Assembly (NCBI RefSeq): GCF_001039355.2
Contig: NW_019775125.1
Coordinates: 344,780-408,779 of the forward strand
Direction of reading: 5' to 3'
Origin: Lingula anatina
Taxonomy: Eukaryota > Brachiopoda > Lingulata > Lingulida > Lingulidae
DNA: 64,000 nucleotides
In this document: in pieces, positions 46,506-58,079 of the stretch
How positions within the stretch are numbered: position 1 is the stretch's first letter
Layout: every line of letters begins with the position of its first letter
Program-made: the position numbers and the translations under genes
Notes under the pieces: generated by a model
The model's database searches: none
Told to the model about the DNA's origin: nothing
Seen by the model: only the letters and a program-made list of their open reading frames with translations

Positions 46506-48371
46506 CGCACTTTTGACACCTTTCTCTCACCCTATTAACGTAATTTTTTCCACCCTTTGAAAACTGATTCCTCGGGAATCGAGCTTGGATGAAAGGCAAA
46601 TTTACAGAGAGCGAGGTGATACAATACACTGGGTATGTGCAGGAAAGTAACCACAAGTCGATAATTCAAGTGACATTTCATCTCAATTTCCATCAGGTCG
46701 CAGTCCCAGGGCTGGCTTTTTGCGGATATTTCATTATAATTTGCTTTCCGGGGTATGCAACCAGTTATTAAGCAGAAAATTTTTGCCCTATTTATTACGA
46801 TTTTAATCAGCGGCATAAAAAGAGTGTCATTTCGTTATTGTGTCATCACCACAGTCACGTGATCAACAAGTCCACACACAGCCGTACTCGGATTATAATA
46901 GTCTTATAAGTAAATCGAACAACCTTCTCGGAGAAGTTGGACAGCAGCAGCGTGAAAAAAGCAAGACGAAATGCACAACTCACAGCATCTAAAATGTTTG
47001 ATATCAACAGGGGCAGTCTTGAATTAGGCCGTCATGTCTTTTATTCATATGAGTGTGTGATTTTAAATTCAGTTACGCCTTAGGTGTTAAACATACCTGT
47101 GCGCGCCTTCCACTTTATATTCCAAGGAAAAGACATCACTAGTTTTGTATTTCTGCATGCCTCTGGGGATAATATGGGGATATGGTTGTGCATAGCAAAT
47201 ACAATATATACCGTATACTAAAACATAAAATCAATAAGCCATTCTTTCTCTTAATGCACTGCGGCGACCGCAAATCACGCAACTTTACAAAAACCTATTG
47301 CAATTGGTCATTGTTATTACCATACGGTGTCGAACTCGCCTCTCTCTTTAATGAAGAAAAATTTATAGAGCAACGAAGCACCGGGGCAAATCACGATGTT
47401 GAATCTTCCAGAAATCTCAAACTGTCTATGCTATGTCTTGTATATTTGTAAGCACAGAATAGGTGGAGCACTTCTGTTTCCGTTATATGTCTGTATGCAG
47501 GTCGCGTTTACTTTAGGCAGCTATAACTTTAAGTTAAGTGATTGAAGATGGCGCGTCGCTGCTTGACTGCTGCCGTGATTTGATAGAAAGAGAAAGTTTG
47601 CACTTTTAACCATCTAGTTTCTTAGAAACCAAAGTACGTGTGCTTCAACTCCAATAAGAATCTGTCGCTATAAGCTTAGGGAAAGAAATAAAAGCCCCGA
47701 TGTTGATGGAGAACTGAAAGGTTTCAAAAATTGAGCCTACGTCATGCAACATTGCGTTGTTTTGGGTTTTTTGATCTCAGCAAATTCACGTTTGAGTTAT
47801 CTCGGTTATTTTTGAAGTTGCATGATTTCTTTAGAGAGCTCCTTTTCCTTTGGACTTGCTTGATATGGCTTCAAAGAAGAACATTTAAAACAAGTGTGTG
47901 GATGAAAGGAGGCAGTGTCTGTCAAAAAAAAAAAAAAAAAAAATTCAACCTTTATCAATGAACGTATGAACTTTATCTGGTGAAATATTTACAGAAAGTG
48001 TTCATATGAAAAACGATTTAGAGAATTTAAATATTTAAATTGTCACGTCGGTGGTGTTGGTAAGGCCACAAACTGTTCACGAACATAGTATTAAGAGAGT
48101 CGAAAATCCGTTCTTCCTCTTTTATGTGGGTCTACATTTTCTTACAAAAATTACCCCCGCCCCAATATCATCAACGACCTCCCACTCCAACACAATTGCT
48201 AGGTATCTGATATCCTCGGCTGGTATAAAAAACCTCAAGACTGTGTTCGAGATGTAACGTGGTAGCCCGCAACACGGTTTGCTACCAGTATTGATTAAAT
48301 GTACACTGTCACCGGCATGTCTTTGTTCCTAGGTTGGGGAGTTTTATGTCACAATTCTATTTCTTCACAGA

Positions 48372-48445
48372 CAAACACACACGCAGACACACACACACAC
48401 GCACACACACAGACACACACACACGAACGCACACAGACATACACA
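48372..48445. repeat. (CA)n-rich microsatellite
   Basis: Interrupted CA run. Confidence 0.95.
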
Positions 48446-48866
48446 CACATACTCGCTCTCCCTCTTTCTTCCAGCCAAGCTGTGGCGATTCTTCTCGTCC
48501 ATCACCGCGGTGTGTCTGTGGATAACTGACTTAAACCCACAAGTGATAACTATAACCCCTTTGTCACCTTGGTGCAAAGGGTCTCTGGTAAAGTACCGTG
48601 ACCGTAGGATGAGATCAACTTTATCACGCAAATCTGTATCGTACTTAGTTTCTCTCCCGTTATTTCTACTGGTAGCTCAGGGTTTGTATTTAAACGGTTT
48701 GAATTGGCGTAAAATCAACAACAAGAAACCAGTAACTGTGACCATATTATAAAAATATATTTTCTATCTGTAGCAAAATAAATAAACCAATATACAAAAA
48801 TTAACAACAAACAGCAACAATAACGAGGCAACTGGAGTACAAAAAACGCCATGTTGTCCACTACGG

Positions 48867-50784
48867 CTAAATACACTTGTAAACAGGCCTGAAAAATGTC
48901 TTGTATATCGTCTTGTAGATGGTTCTGAAAAACAAAAATAACAACTCATTGAGGTGGCGAAAACTATACGAAAACTATAATAGCACGGGCTGACTTGTAC
49001 TAACTTAGGCAAAGATTTATACGAATTTCGGATGCATGGCCGCTTATGTTGAGCTGTAGTAGCCTACAAGTTTTCTAAACCGTGCAGAATAAAACGACTG
49101 ACACGATTTAATGCGATTGTCAATTTGATACATACTACGGTGAATTTGCCTTCATTCTACTTCTTCTGTCCACAACACTGAGCACATTTATCACATGCTC
49201 AAAGTGGAAACATAAAATGTTCAGTGGGAAATTACCTGACTTCCGTGCACGTTTTCCAGCCCCAAGGCCCACACTTTGTTTCATAGGCTTGTTTATATTT
49301 TCTCTGGTAGCCTCTTCGGTATGACTCGCTTGTCTGGACGTAACGGCAACGTCTATCAAATAAATAATGAAATAAATAAATAAATGAATAATATACATAA
49401 ATAAATAAAGCGTCATCATTTCTGAGAAAAACTAACGTAAAGGATGAATTTCAAATTTAATGTTGACATCCGATATGTTAATAGAGGCGCATAAATTTGT
49501 TTTGACTCCAAAGCTACATGTACATTAATTTATCTAGCGCTTCTGTTTTCTTATACCTTGCATATTGATACATTTTGCACTAAACCTCACAAGCAAGACT
49601 GCAGAGTTGTTCGAAGTTGTAAGGAAGCCTTTTGCTCTCAGATGACCTAGTTTAGTGGCAATTGTGCAACGATTTCTAGGAAGACAAAATCAGTGACTGT
49701 CCCTTACTTTTTCTCACATGATTTTCCATAAAACCCGTTTTTACAGCGGCAGTGGCTAGGGGCTATACAGTCCCCTCCGTTGTGACATCCACGGGGGCAG
49801 GTGGCTGGAAAAATGAAGAAAAATCGAATTTCAAACTAATTTTAATTAAATGTTTAAATTGAAAATTATCACAAAATTGCAGCATTCATTGCAAATTCAA
49901 AACGGCAATTTTCTCTCGGTACGTTCAGTAATGACTAGGAAAAAACATTTATGTGTGAAAAATCAAAGTGCTAATGTTGTTGACATGTACAGGAAAAGGA
50001 AGACTAAAAAGGCCCTATCATGCTGATTGCAATTCTCCCGTACCTGTCTGGCAGTAGTTTCCAGTGTAACCACGTGGGCAGGAGCACGTGTTCGGTCCAG
50101 TGCACGTGCCACCGTTAATACATTTCGACGAGCAAGTAACTGAAAGAGTAAACATCACTATGAAGTATTTTTGTATCTTTAAATAGTTTTTTTTTCGTAC
50201 AATATACCACCACGCGTACATTATTATTATCATTATTATTATTACTACTTAGTTTTGAGAATTCAAAATTAAATGAAGAAAGTATTTTCATAATTCAATG
50301 CTACATTTCGCACCAATTTCCTGTATATACAATAAATGCATTATATGTTTAAAAATTGTAAATATACATGGCTGAATAGTACCTGACCGTTATGCTAACG
50401 ATATCCATTATTTGTACTTGAGTGTAACGTTCACTACTTACAAGTCTCACAATATTTCCCCTCACTACCGCTCTTGCATTGGCACGTGTACGGACTGACA
50501 CAGGAGCCGCCATTTTGGCAGTCAGGAAAACAGATTGCTGGAATCACAAACGTGGGCATTAATCAATGAAGCACGGCACTATTTAGGCTTATTCAATGCT
50601 GACAATCACTTGGACTTTTTATACAGGCATTAACAGCGTAACAATTTACTCACGAGAGCCAGAATTTTGATAAATGCTTGCTCTCTGTCTCTAACACGTA
50701 CATGCGCGCAAAATCAAACACACAACCATATATCCACGCACAAGCGCACACACAAACAAACAAACAAACAAACAAACAAACAAA

Positions 50785-50827
<43 letters not shown>

Positions 50828-53800
50828 CAGTATACTTACGGGACTGACATTGTCTCCCCATGTAGCCATTCCTACAGGAGCACCTATTAGGACCCACACA
50901 TCTCCCGCCGTTAGCACAACCATGTCTGCACACAGCTGAAATATACAGAACAATAAGATTATCATCTGCCCTGTAACTGTGTCACAGTCACGTAGTCTAC
51001 ATAACCCAGCATGTCTGTAACTTTGTACTGCATCGCAGTCCACATAACAAAGATGAGCAATTGGTTGAATAAATTGCGTTAGTTGAGATCGAGTGCCGCA
51101 ACACCTCCATCGCAATTGTCTGCAGTTGCACCCCTCTGCTTTTCTCTAACACAATGAGAGCTACAAAAGAATACTGTTGATGGGTTTCCTAAACGATATC
51201 TCTTTCTATTCAAAAGTAAATATTGCACTGACCACAATGTTTGAAAAAACCACACGGGGCCATTATAATATACCTAGTGGATTCTAAAACTGTTCAAGGC
51301 ATTGGTACAGAAAAAAAAAAGAAAACATGGAGCACACTCATTCAGTGATCTGACAAGGTAATCGACAGCATCTTTCCAGATTTAATTTTTCTACGAGTCT
51401 CGCTAACAAGTACATTCCCAAAGTGTCGCCATCTATCGGTTTAATTACTTACGAGTCTGGCACCTGTCTCCCGTGTACTGCGTGGAACACTTGCACATCC
51501 CGGGTGCCACACATTCCCCGCCATTTAGACAGCCACCGTCACATATAGCTGTAAGATATACCATGGTGTTACACATACGAGGGATCACGAATTAAGATAT
51601 TTAATTTTTTTTTGCATTTTTTGTAATTTTGGCTTTAAAAAGCATACAAATACACCGCAAATACATGTAGATTGTGCAGCCTTGAATGAGAATCAACGAA
51701 AACATAATACGATCTTCATTTACCTAAAGCAGAAAGAAACGCATATCTCCACAAAGTAGAAATAGTAAAGAGTTTAGAAAAATACCATGTGAAATCTGGA
51801 CATTGTATTCCTAATACTGTACGTCTCCCACGTGTATGCTGTGTAGGGTTGGTACACTTACGTTTACAGTCAGGCAGTCTTGTCCCTGGGGGACAACTAC
51901 ACTGGTTCCTGGCCACACATTTACCACCTTGTTGACACGGGGGAGAACACAGGGCTGCCGAGACAGAGAATGAAGATAAAATTTCATACATACTTTGTTG
52001 ATAATGTGTCCCATTTACGATAATCCCCTGCAAACCGCTTTTTAATATTAAAATTATCGATAAATTGGAATTCTTCAGTGGTGTCTGAGAACCTTTGCCA
52101 CAGGGTATTTGGCCCAATATATGTATGCCCATACGTACGTTACTCTTTAATAACAAAGTTTGAAAAACTTCGGTATATTATGACAGACAGTGTTTTTATC
52201 TTACCTTTTTGACATCTGTGCCCCTCAAATCCCGGAGGACATAAACATGTGTTGTCTACACAGCGGCCACCGTTTACACACTTCAAATTACACACCTCTG
52301 TGAAGAAAAAAATAACAACATGTAGCAAGAGCACAATAGCATCAACGTAGCTAGGTAATTGTTTATTTTAAATTGTGTAAATTAGTAATGTGAAATAAAT
52401 AGTGAATTTTCATCGCATGTTCTGGCGTTTCTGCACCAGAGCTACTAGCTATCTAAACACTCACCTTTTTCACATTTCTCCCTGTAACACGGCCTCTTCT
52501 CCAGGCTCGATTTCCCGTGTCCTAGGCACTCCTCTAAAGCCACGGTATTGTCCTTGCAGAACGCCGTCCGTGTCTCCACACCCCGGTCACATGACACGCT
52601 GCACGGGCTCCAGCTGGACCACGTGACTGAAATGACAATGACAACCTCAGTACAGAAAAGACATTGCATGGGCGTGTTTGCCAGTCAGACTTTATCTGCT
52701 GAATGTATATATTCAAATGAAGATGGCTGATATTAGCTGAGTTTCTGAAGGTGTGAAGCATAGAACATGTGAACATGTCTTTTTTCTCTAATATCGCATA
52801 CTTCCTGATATGTTCCTGAAGATTACTAGATATCTTTATCTACACACATACTTTGAATCTATTTATCGACTCTTAATATCTCTCATGTATCCCAAGGCCA
52901 AACATCTTGACAGAAATCGTACGTCTTTGACATGTGAAAGATCTTATGAATTCGTGCATAAAATATTTCTGATACATTTGCTCTCATATCGAATATTTGA
53001 AAAAACTCATCTATTACCTTCATATCTTGTTCTTCTCTCCTGAGCTTTGGCCAACTCACTGGCCCCGTTCCCGGCGTCGTCTGGCTCCGTCTGTAAGGGC
53101 TGCGGCTGTTCGTTCACCACGGCAGCGGCTGGCAATGACGCTTCAAGACTAGTGCTGCCATCTTGCCAGGGTTGACACTGTTGCCTAGCAACGTCAGGGT
53201 CCGCTACCAACAGCAGTTGCTCAATCTCACCCTGAAAACATGATTGTAAAACGGACATGAGGCTCGCAATCACTGCGTTGCATTTGTATTCATTGATTGC
53301 TATAGCCTCTTAGAATGAATATTTAAGTGTGGACTGCAAATTCCAAATTGTTTCACAACCAATTAAGAATTCAAATAGTATTTTTATATTGACAGTATGT
53401 GCTATCTGACAGTTTTAGCTATGCAAAATTTTACATAAAATAAATAATGCAAAAAAATAAATAAATAAATAAATAAATAAATAAAAAAAAAATTACCCAC
53501 AAAAGACATTTGATATATGATGAGAAAACACACGCTTCTACTTGGAAATACATATACTTTTTTGTTCAGAATAAAGTCACTTACCACAAATTTAGTTTTG
53601 GGGTCGAGTTGACCAAACACTCCGCCGATAGATGTCACAGTGTTGATGGGAATGCTGCTCCACTGATCTCTGGAGAAGGCACGAGAAAATTCGAGAGCAC
53701 AGTCCACATACAAACTCACAGTTTCCCCACGCACACTGAACGCAAATTGGTGCCACTGTCCATCGACCAGATTTGTCGGGAATTTCGGAGACTTATCTCC

Positions 53801-56800
53801 CGGCTGCCCTCTGTGATCCGTGTATTCAAAAATCGGGGTTTCGCCCAAGCGGATGCCTAGTCGGACTGTTCCGGTTAATTCCGTAATGGATAGAAGGTAA
53901 CCATGGTTACCGGGCTCGGCACGTGCTGTGACGACGACGGAGAAATCCGGCGGTAATCCGCGAGGTATGACGTGAATTGTAGGCACGTGGACACTTGAGG
54001 TAGCATCGAGGATGAAGGCGTTTGGACGGTCCACAGATTGCATGATATAGGGCGATCGTGGTCGGAGTAGTCTGGAGGTGACGTCGATTAAACCTGTGGA
54101 TAAATGAAGAATATATTACGGCACCCATTTGAGTGAGCTGTGCACATGACTTGCAACTGAATGTTGAGAGAGTCTCTTTGTAAACATGTAGACAATTTGA
54201 CTTGCTGTTAATGCCAATATGGAAAGTAAAATTTTGTATTTCAGTTTTGCATTTCAGATTTGTTGTCAGAAATAAAATATTCAACATACAACTGTACAAC
54301 TTTAAGACTCGAGCTTCTGAAAAAAAAAAAAAAAAAAAACAATTCAAATCCTCCATCTTATAAATATAATTTCTTTACATTCATGGGCCCGCTTCAATGC
54401 GGTATTTATAGACACGTCAATCTTCTAATAAAACAATAGCAGGGCATGACTCCAAAACTCTTTACTGAGAAAATAGAGCGAACATATTCACGAGGGGGTC
54501 ACCACGTGGAAAGTGCACTTGGCAACATAGGACCTAACAAAGTGCAGGCCCAGTAATGTTGGTAATAATTTAGTTAAGTACATTGTGTTGTATATGAAGC
54601 ATGTCTCTTCCCTCCTCAGGCGTGATAACCCATACTGAACACAGATTTAGGGAGATAGATGCTGAAAATAGATCTTTGTTTATATTCCTAGTCAATGTAG
54701 TGTAAGATTTATCCGCGAGAAATGAGCTACTCTGCAGTTACTTATTTAATTGTAATGGTTTTTTCAAATGCGTGACGTAAGTGATGCGTATTTTCTTGAA
54801 AGAACTGACCGCGTTCGCAGTAGTGTGCAAAAAAGTCCATAAATAAACAAATAAATAAATAAATAAATAAATAAATTGATAGATGAATAAAGTGATAAAA
54901 TGAAGACGCTTAAATTGACAACCATGACAGTTCAACGTCTGCTCCAAACGGGGAAGTCTTTCTATTACAAAACTAGACATGCCCGCCAGTATTTGTGTCA
55001 CGCGCAGGGGAGGGGGAGCACGATTGTACTCCAGAATTTGAATCGTTCTTAATCGGATCTAAAATCACGATGTTGAATATCATTGTGCGACTAACAAAGT
55101 ACAACAAAATAAAACAACAAGAAAGGGAAATAATAAATATACTTTAACTAACTTTAACTTTAGCTAAATAAATTGGCGTTAGTATCTGAAGTTTTGAGAA
55201 AATCATTTTAACATAAATAAAATATATTATTTTATGTTTCACACAACAACAACATAAAAAAGAATAAAAAGAGAGGATAAACCCCTTCTCGTGTTGCATT
55301 TTACTTTTAAAATAAAAATCGCCGTGGTAAGATCCCGGCTTATATTGCAAGATGCAGCCATCCATTTCCACGTAATCTGCCCCAAGTTGAAGTGCATGAC
55401 TTTAATGACGCTGACAAGGCCGGTGCAGTGCCTGAGGAAATTTCATCAAACTGCCAGAGGGCAAAACCGTGTTCCAGATATTGCTTCCAGTCCTCCCAGC
55501 GCCCACCGTAAAGTTTGAACACAAGACTGTAGACGGGGATATTAGCAGGTCCTGACACTGGGAGAGGAGGTGTGGGTAGTTCTTAGATACGAAGATGTTT
55601 AAAATCATATTACATATGTCAATTTATCATTTACTGCAGAAAAAGGATATTACGATAACAGCCGTTTGGTGTTGTAATGTATCATTTTTGTGCTTGCGGA
55701 AATTGGCAGTGGAATTTGGGAGTGGAAAGGTGTTCGTAGGAGATTGAATTTAATGACAAAAAAGAATAAACTGTCACGAAAAGCAAACGAACTTAAATGT
55801 ACAAAAAGCGAGGTCTTAAAGGGCACCAACGCTGTTATAATAGTGAGGTATTGCAGAAAGAAACAGCTGTAATAGATATAAAAAACTGATAATGAGCTCC
55901 AACAAAAAGTTTTGAAAATCAATAACCAGAGATAATGCATTAAAAACAAGTAATGATACGTCCACAAAATGACATCGAAATGGAGTTAGTTATTGGCAAA
56001 GGCAGTCATGAATGCCAGGCGTACGCGGGAAACACTACTTTTTATGGATTTGAGTTTTCCACTGTTGTATTTTGATCGCCCCGGTTTGGCGCAAACGTTC
56101 ATTGCCATGAGCCAGTTTAAGTGCACAGAACTCGGCGTCTAAATTGGTAAAACCAATACGTGTTAACAGCGCAGCTTAATTCAAAATGTTGTCCACTGTA
56201 ATCAATAATAGCAGAGAATTCCAGCTTCATTTGAACACCACTGCTAACTCATTATACAAAATACCCTGATTTAAAGGGCATAGTCAACCCTGATCGATTT
56301 TTTTTTCGTTACTAGTAACAAGCCACACGTCAAACATTTACCGTTACACGTGTTAGTTGGGATGATATAATTACCAGAGTGACCAAAGGTCAAGCAAGAT
56401 AAACAGATTTGTTTACAAAATGTGCTTTGGCGGTCTCCGCCAGCGAGGGGGTGCCCATGGGAAATGGTACCTTAGCTACCTAAACAGCAGGATTTCAAAA
56501 ATGGTAGGTTCAGTGCAAAGTGTGTAATATTCTGTTGAGGATTAATAATCCTCCCTCAGTGAAATGATATTTCAGACGTTTTAGAATGGAAACCTCTCTA
56601 TCCGATACATACTTCGTGTCAACTGGCCTGTGTTTTAAGCAGTTAAAGTACATCTCACCTTTGGTGCTGTACATGAATTGTATTTATCGCAAATAAAATT
56701 ATAAAGGGCATCTATGCAGTCAATTTACCTCAAAATTATTTCCAATTACATTTTATATTAAAATTCATTTATCTTACAGAGTAAACTTTAATAACTTGTG

Positions 56801-58079
56801 TTTATAAACGCTTACTTCACGCTTACAACATGAAGAAATGATCTATGCATATTCATGTAGTCATCTATAAATCTTTTTCCAGACTCAAATAATATGTGCC
56901 CCTGCTTTTATGGAGGTGTGTGTGCGATGGCGACATTGCTAGTTTATACACGTGACAGCAGACTACACACAATGATGGCAATAGACCCCACGATTCTTGA
57001 CGTTCTTGTCCTGCTTTGCTGTTTGGTTGGCTACCCCACTCACTTGCTACTCTTGTGGCCAAGAATATATATCTGTGTGTTTATGTATGTGTGCGTGTGC
57101 TATGTTGAATGTGTGCACGCTTACTACCGGTACAGAGTATATAATGTAGGAGCTGTGGAAATGTTCCCGCCGCAAGCCCCATGCTAGTAGGTGTATTCCA
57201 CCACGTAGGTGACTCCAGCGACTCCGAGAATAGTTCACACATCAACCAGCTTCAAAGAATGCAAAGTAGTTCAAGATGAAAACGACTCCCAGCCACGACC
57301 TTCTCTATTCCACTTGCTGCTCCTTGACTTCTCTTTGAAGTTAGCTCTATGCGTCCCTGGATGTGGTGGCCTTGAGAGTGCCTCTGATGTCTTCCAATAA
57401 AGGAATTACACGCCCCTTTCTATTCCTAACAACCCATCCTAAATATCAGTGCTAATGGCGGAAACTTATGGTTTTAGTATTTAAGTAAAGTGTTCCTCGT
57501 CGAGAAATTAAAAGCGTCATTTTGTTCTTACTCGTTTTTCAAAATTCTCTTAAAAATGAAAAAGTGATCGGATTTTTGGGATATTTAATCATTTAATATT
57601 TCATTTCGAATGATTTATTATTTTATTTTCATATTTTATCCCCAGTGAGAAATCTTAAAATATCTTCCACGCGCGTTTGGCAGTCAATTATTTTGACCTT
57701 GAACTTAAAGAACGCTGAACAGTGCGCAACTAATACCATATCAGCAGCATTGCCAAGGGTGGCAGTCTCCACGTTTTTTCTTATTAAATGTGATAATCAA
57801 AACCTTGAGCATTTCTCAGTTTGCCTTGTCTTTTCATGCACAACTTATCGAAAAAAGAAAAAAAAATCGAAAAAAAAAAATAATATATATAATAATAATA
57901 AAACGTTTGGAAGCGTTACCTAGATTTCTTACCGTGACATTTGAAAATATTGCAGCGTCTCTCTTCTCTTGCCGGACCGTCGCAGCCTCGCGCTTGGCTC
58001 GTGCAGTTGCGTTCTCTCACCTGCACGCCCCCGTGACACGTGCTACTGCATGAAGACCACGAAGACCATTCCTTCCATC
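48867..58079 (-). CDS. Extracellular modular protein, TSP1-TSPN-TSP1-EGFx7-EMI-like (5' end missing)
   Basis: Exons in minus order: 58079-57933 TSP1 ([20 protein letters not shown]); 54093-53585 TSPN/laminin-G-like ([33 protein letters not shown]); 53231-53018 the TSPN end ([19 protein letters not shown]) plus an acidic, Pro/Gln-rich linker; 52626-52465 TSP1 ([14 protein letters not shown]); EGF modules at 52297-52205, 51954-51862, 51548-51453, 50935-50840, 50537-50442, 50139-50044 and 49804-49708; 49328-49236 with [12 protein letters not shown]; 48924-48867 ending [12 protein letters not shown] and a stop. Every splice phase agrees, and the modules are mostly 1-1 exons, giving about 615 residues. 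The last two exons resemble EMI-domain tails. No start or signal-peptide exon was found. Likely a secreted matrix or adhesion protein (inference); NELL and thrombospondins share parts but not this order. Confidence 0.85.
50742..50827. repeat. Compound (AAAC)n-(CA)n-(GA)n microsatellite next to a splice donor
   Basis: Starts about 12 bp inside the intron following the fourth EGF exon (donor at 50839-50838 on minus). Read on minus it is CT, GT, then GTTT units. Confidence 0.95.
53449..53486. repeat. (AAAT)n microsatellite
   Basis: AAAT/AATA units in the intron after the TSPN exon. Confidence 0.9.
54839..54873. repeat. (AAAT)n microsatellite
   Basis: AAAT units in the intron before the TSPN exon. 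Confidence 0.9.
55342..55559 (-). pseudogene. Unassigned candidate exon, probably frameshifted
   Basis: On the minus strand a strong acceptor (CTCCTCTCCCAG) precedes a phase-1 frame with [20 protein letters not shown] and then [13 protein letters not shown]. One base too many after LK shifts the frame. The alternative frame then reads [15 protein letters not shown], an ALxxGADYVExD pattern seen in TIM-barrel hydrolases such as glycerophosphodiester phosphodiesterases. It lies in the 3.8-kb intron between the upstream TSP1 and TSPN exons of the modular gene, on the same strand, but looks unrelated to it. It could be a relic of another gene. Confidence 0.35.

Larger units (their letters stand above)
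43689..48866. other. Long stretch without a recognised gene
   Basis: Only short open frames without motifs on both strands. It contains the microsatellites at 45085-45153, 46430-46505 and 48372-48445. A minus-strand segment near 45713-45760 reads a hydrophobic LLSVVVAEFILI before a GTGAGT donor, but no start codon or partner exon was found. Confidence 0.5.

Noticed and set aside
46378-46656. Thr/His repeat open frame
   Set aside because: Translation of a GT microsatellite.
57180-57405. Possible coding segment with AATAAA at its end
   Set aside because: All frames hit stops within short distances on both strands and no similarity is recognised.
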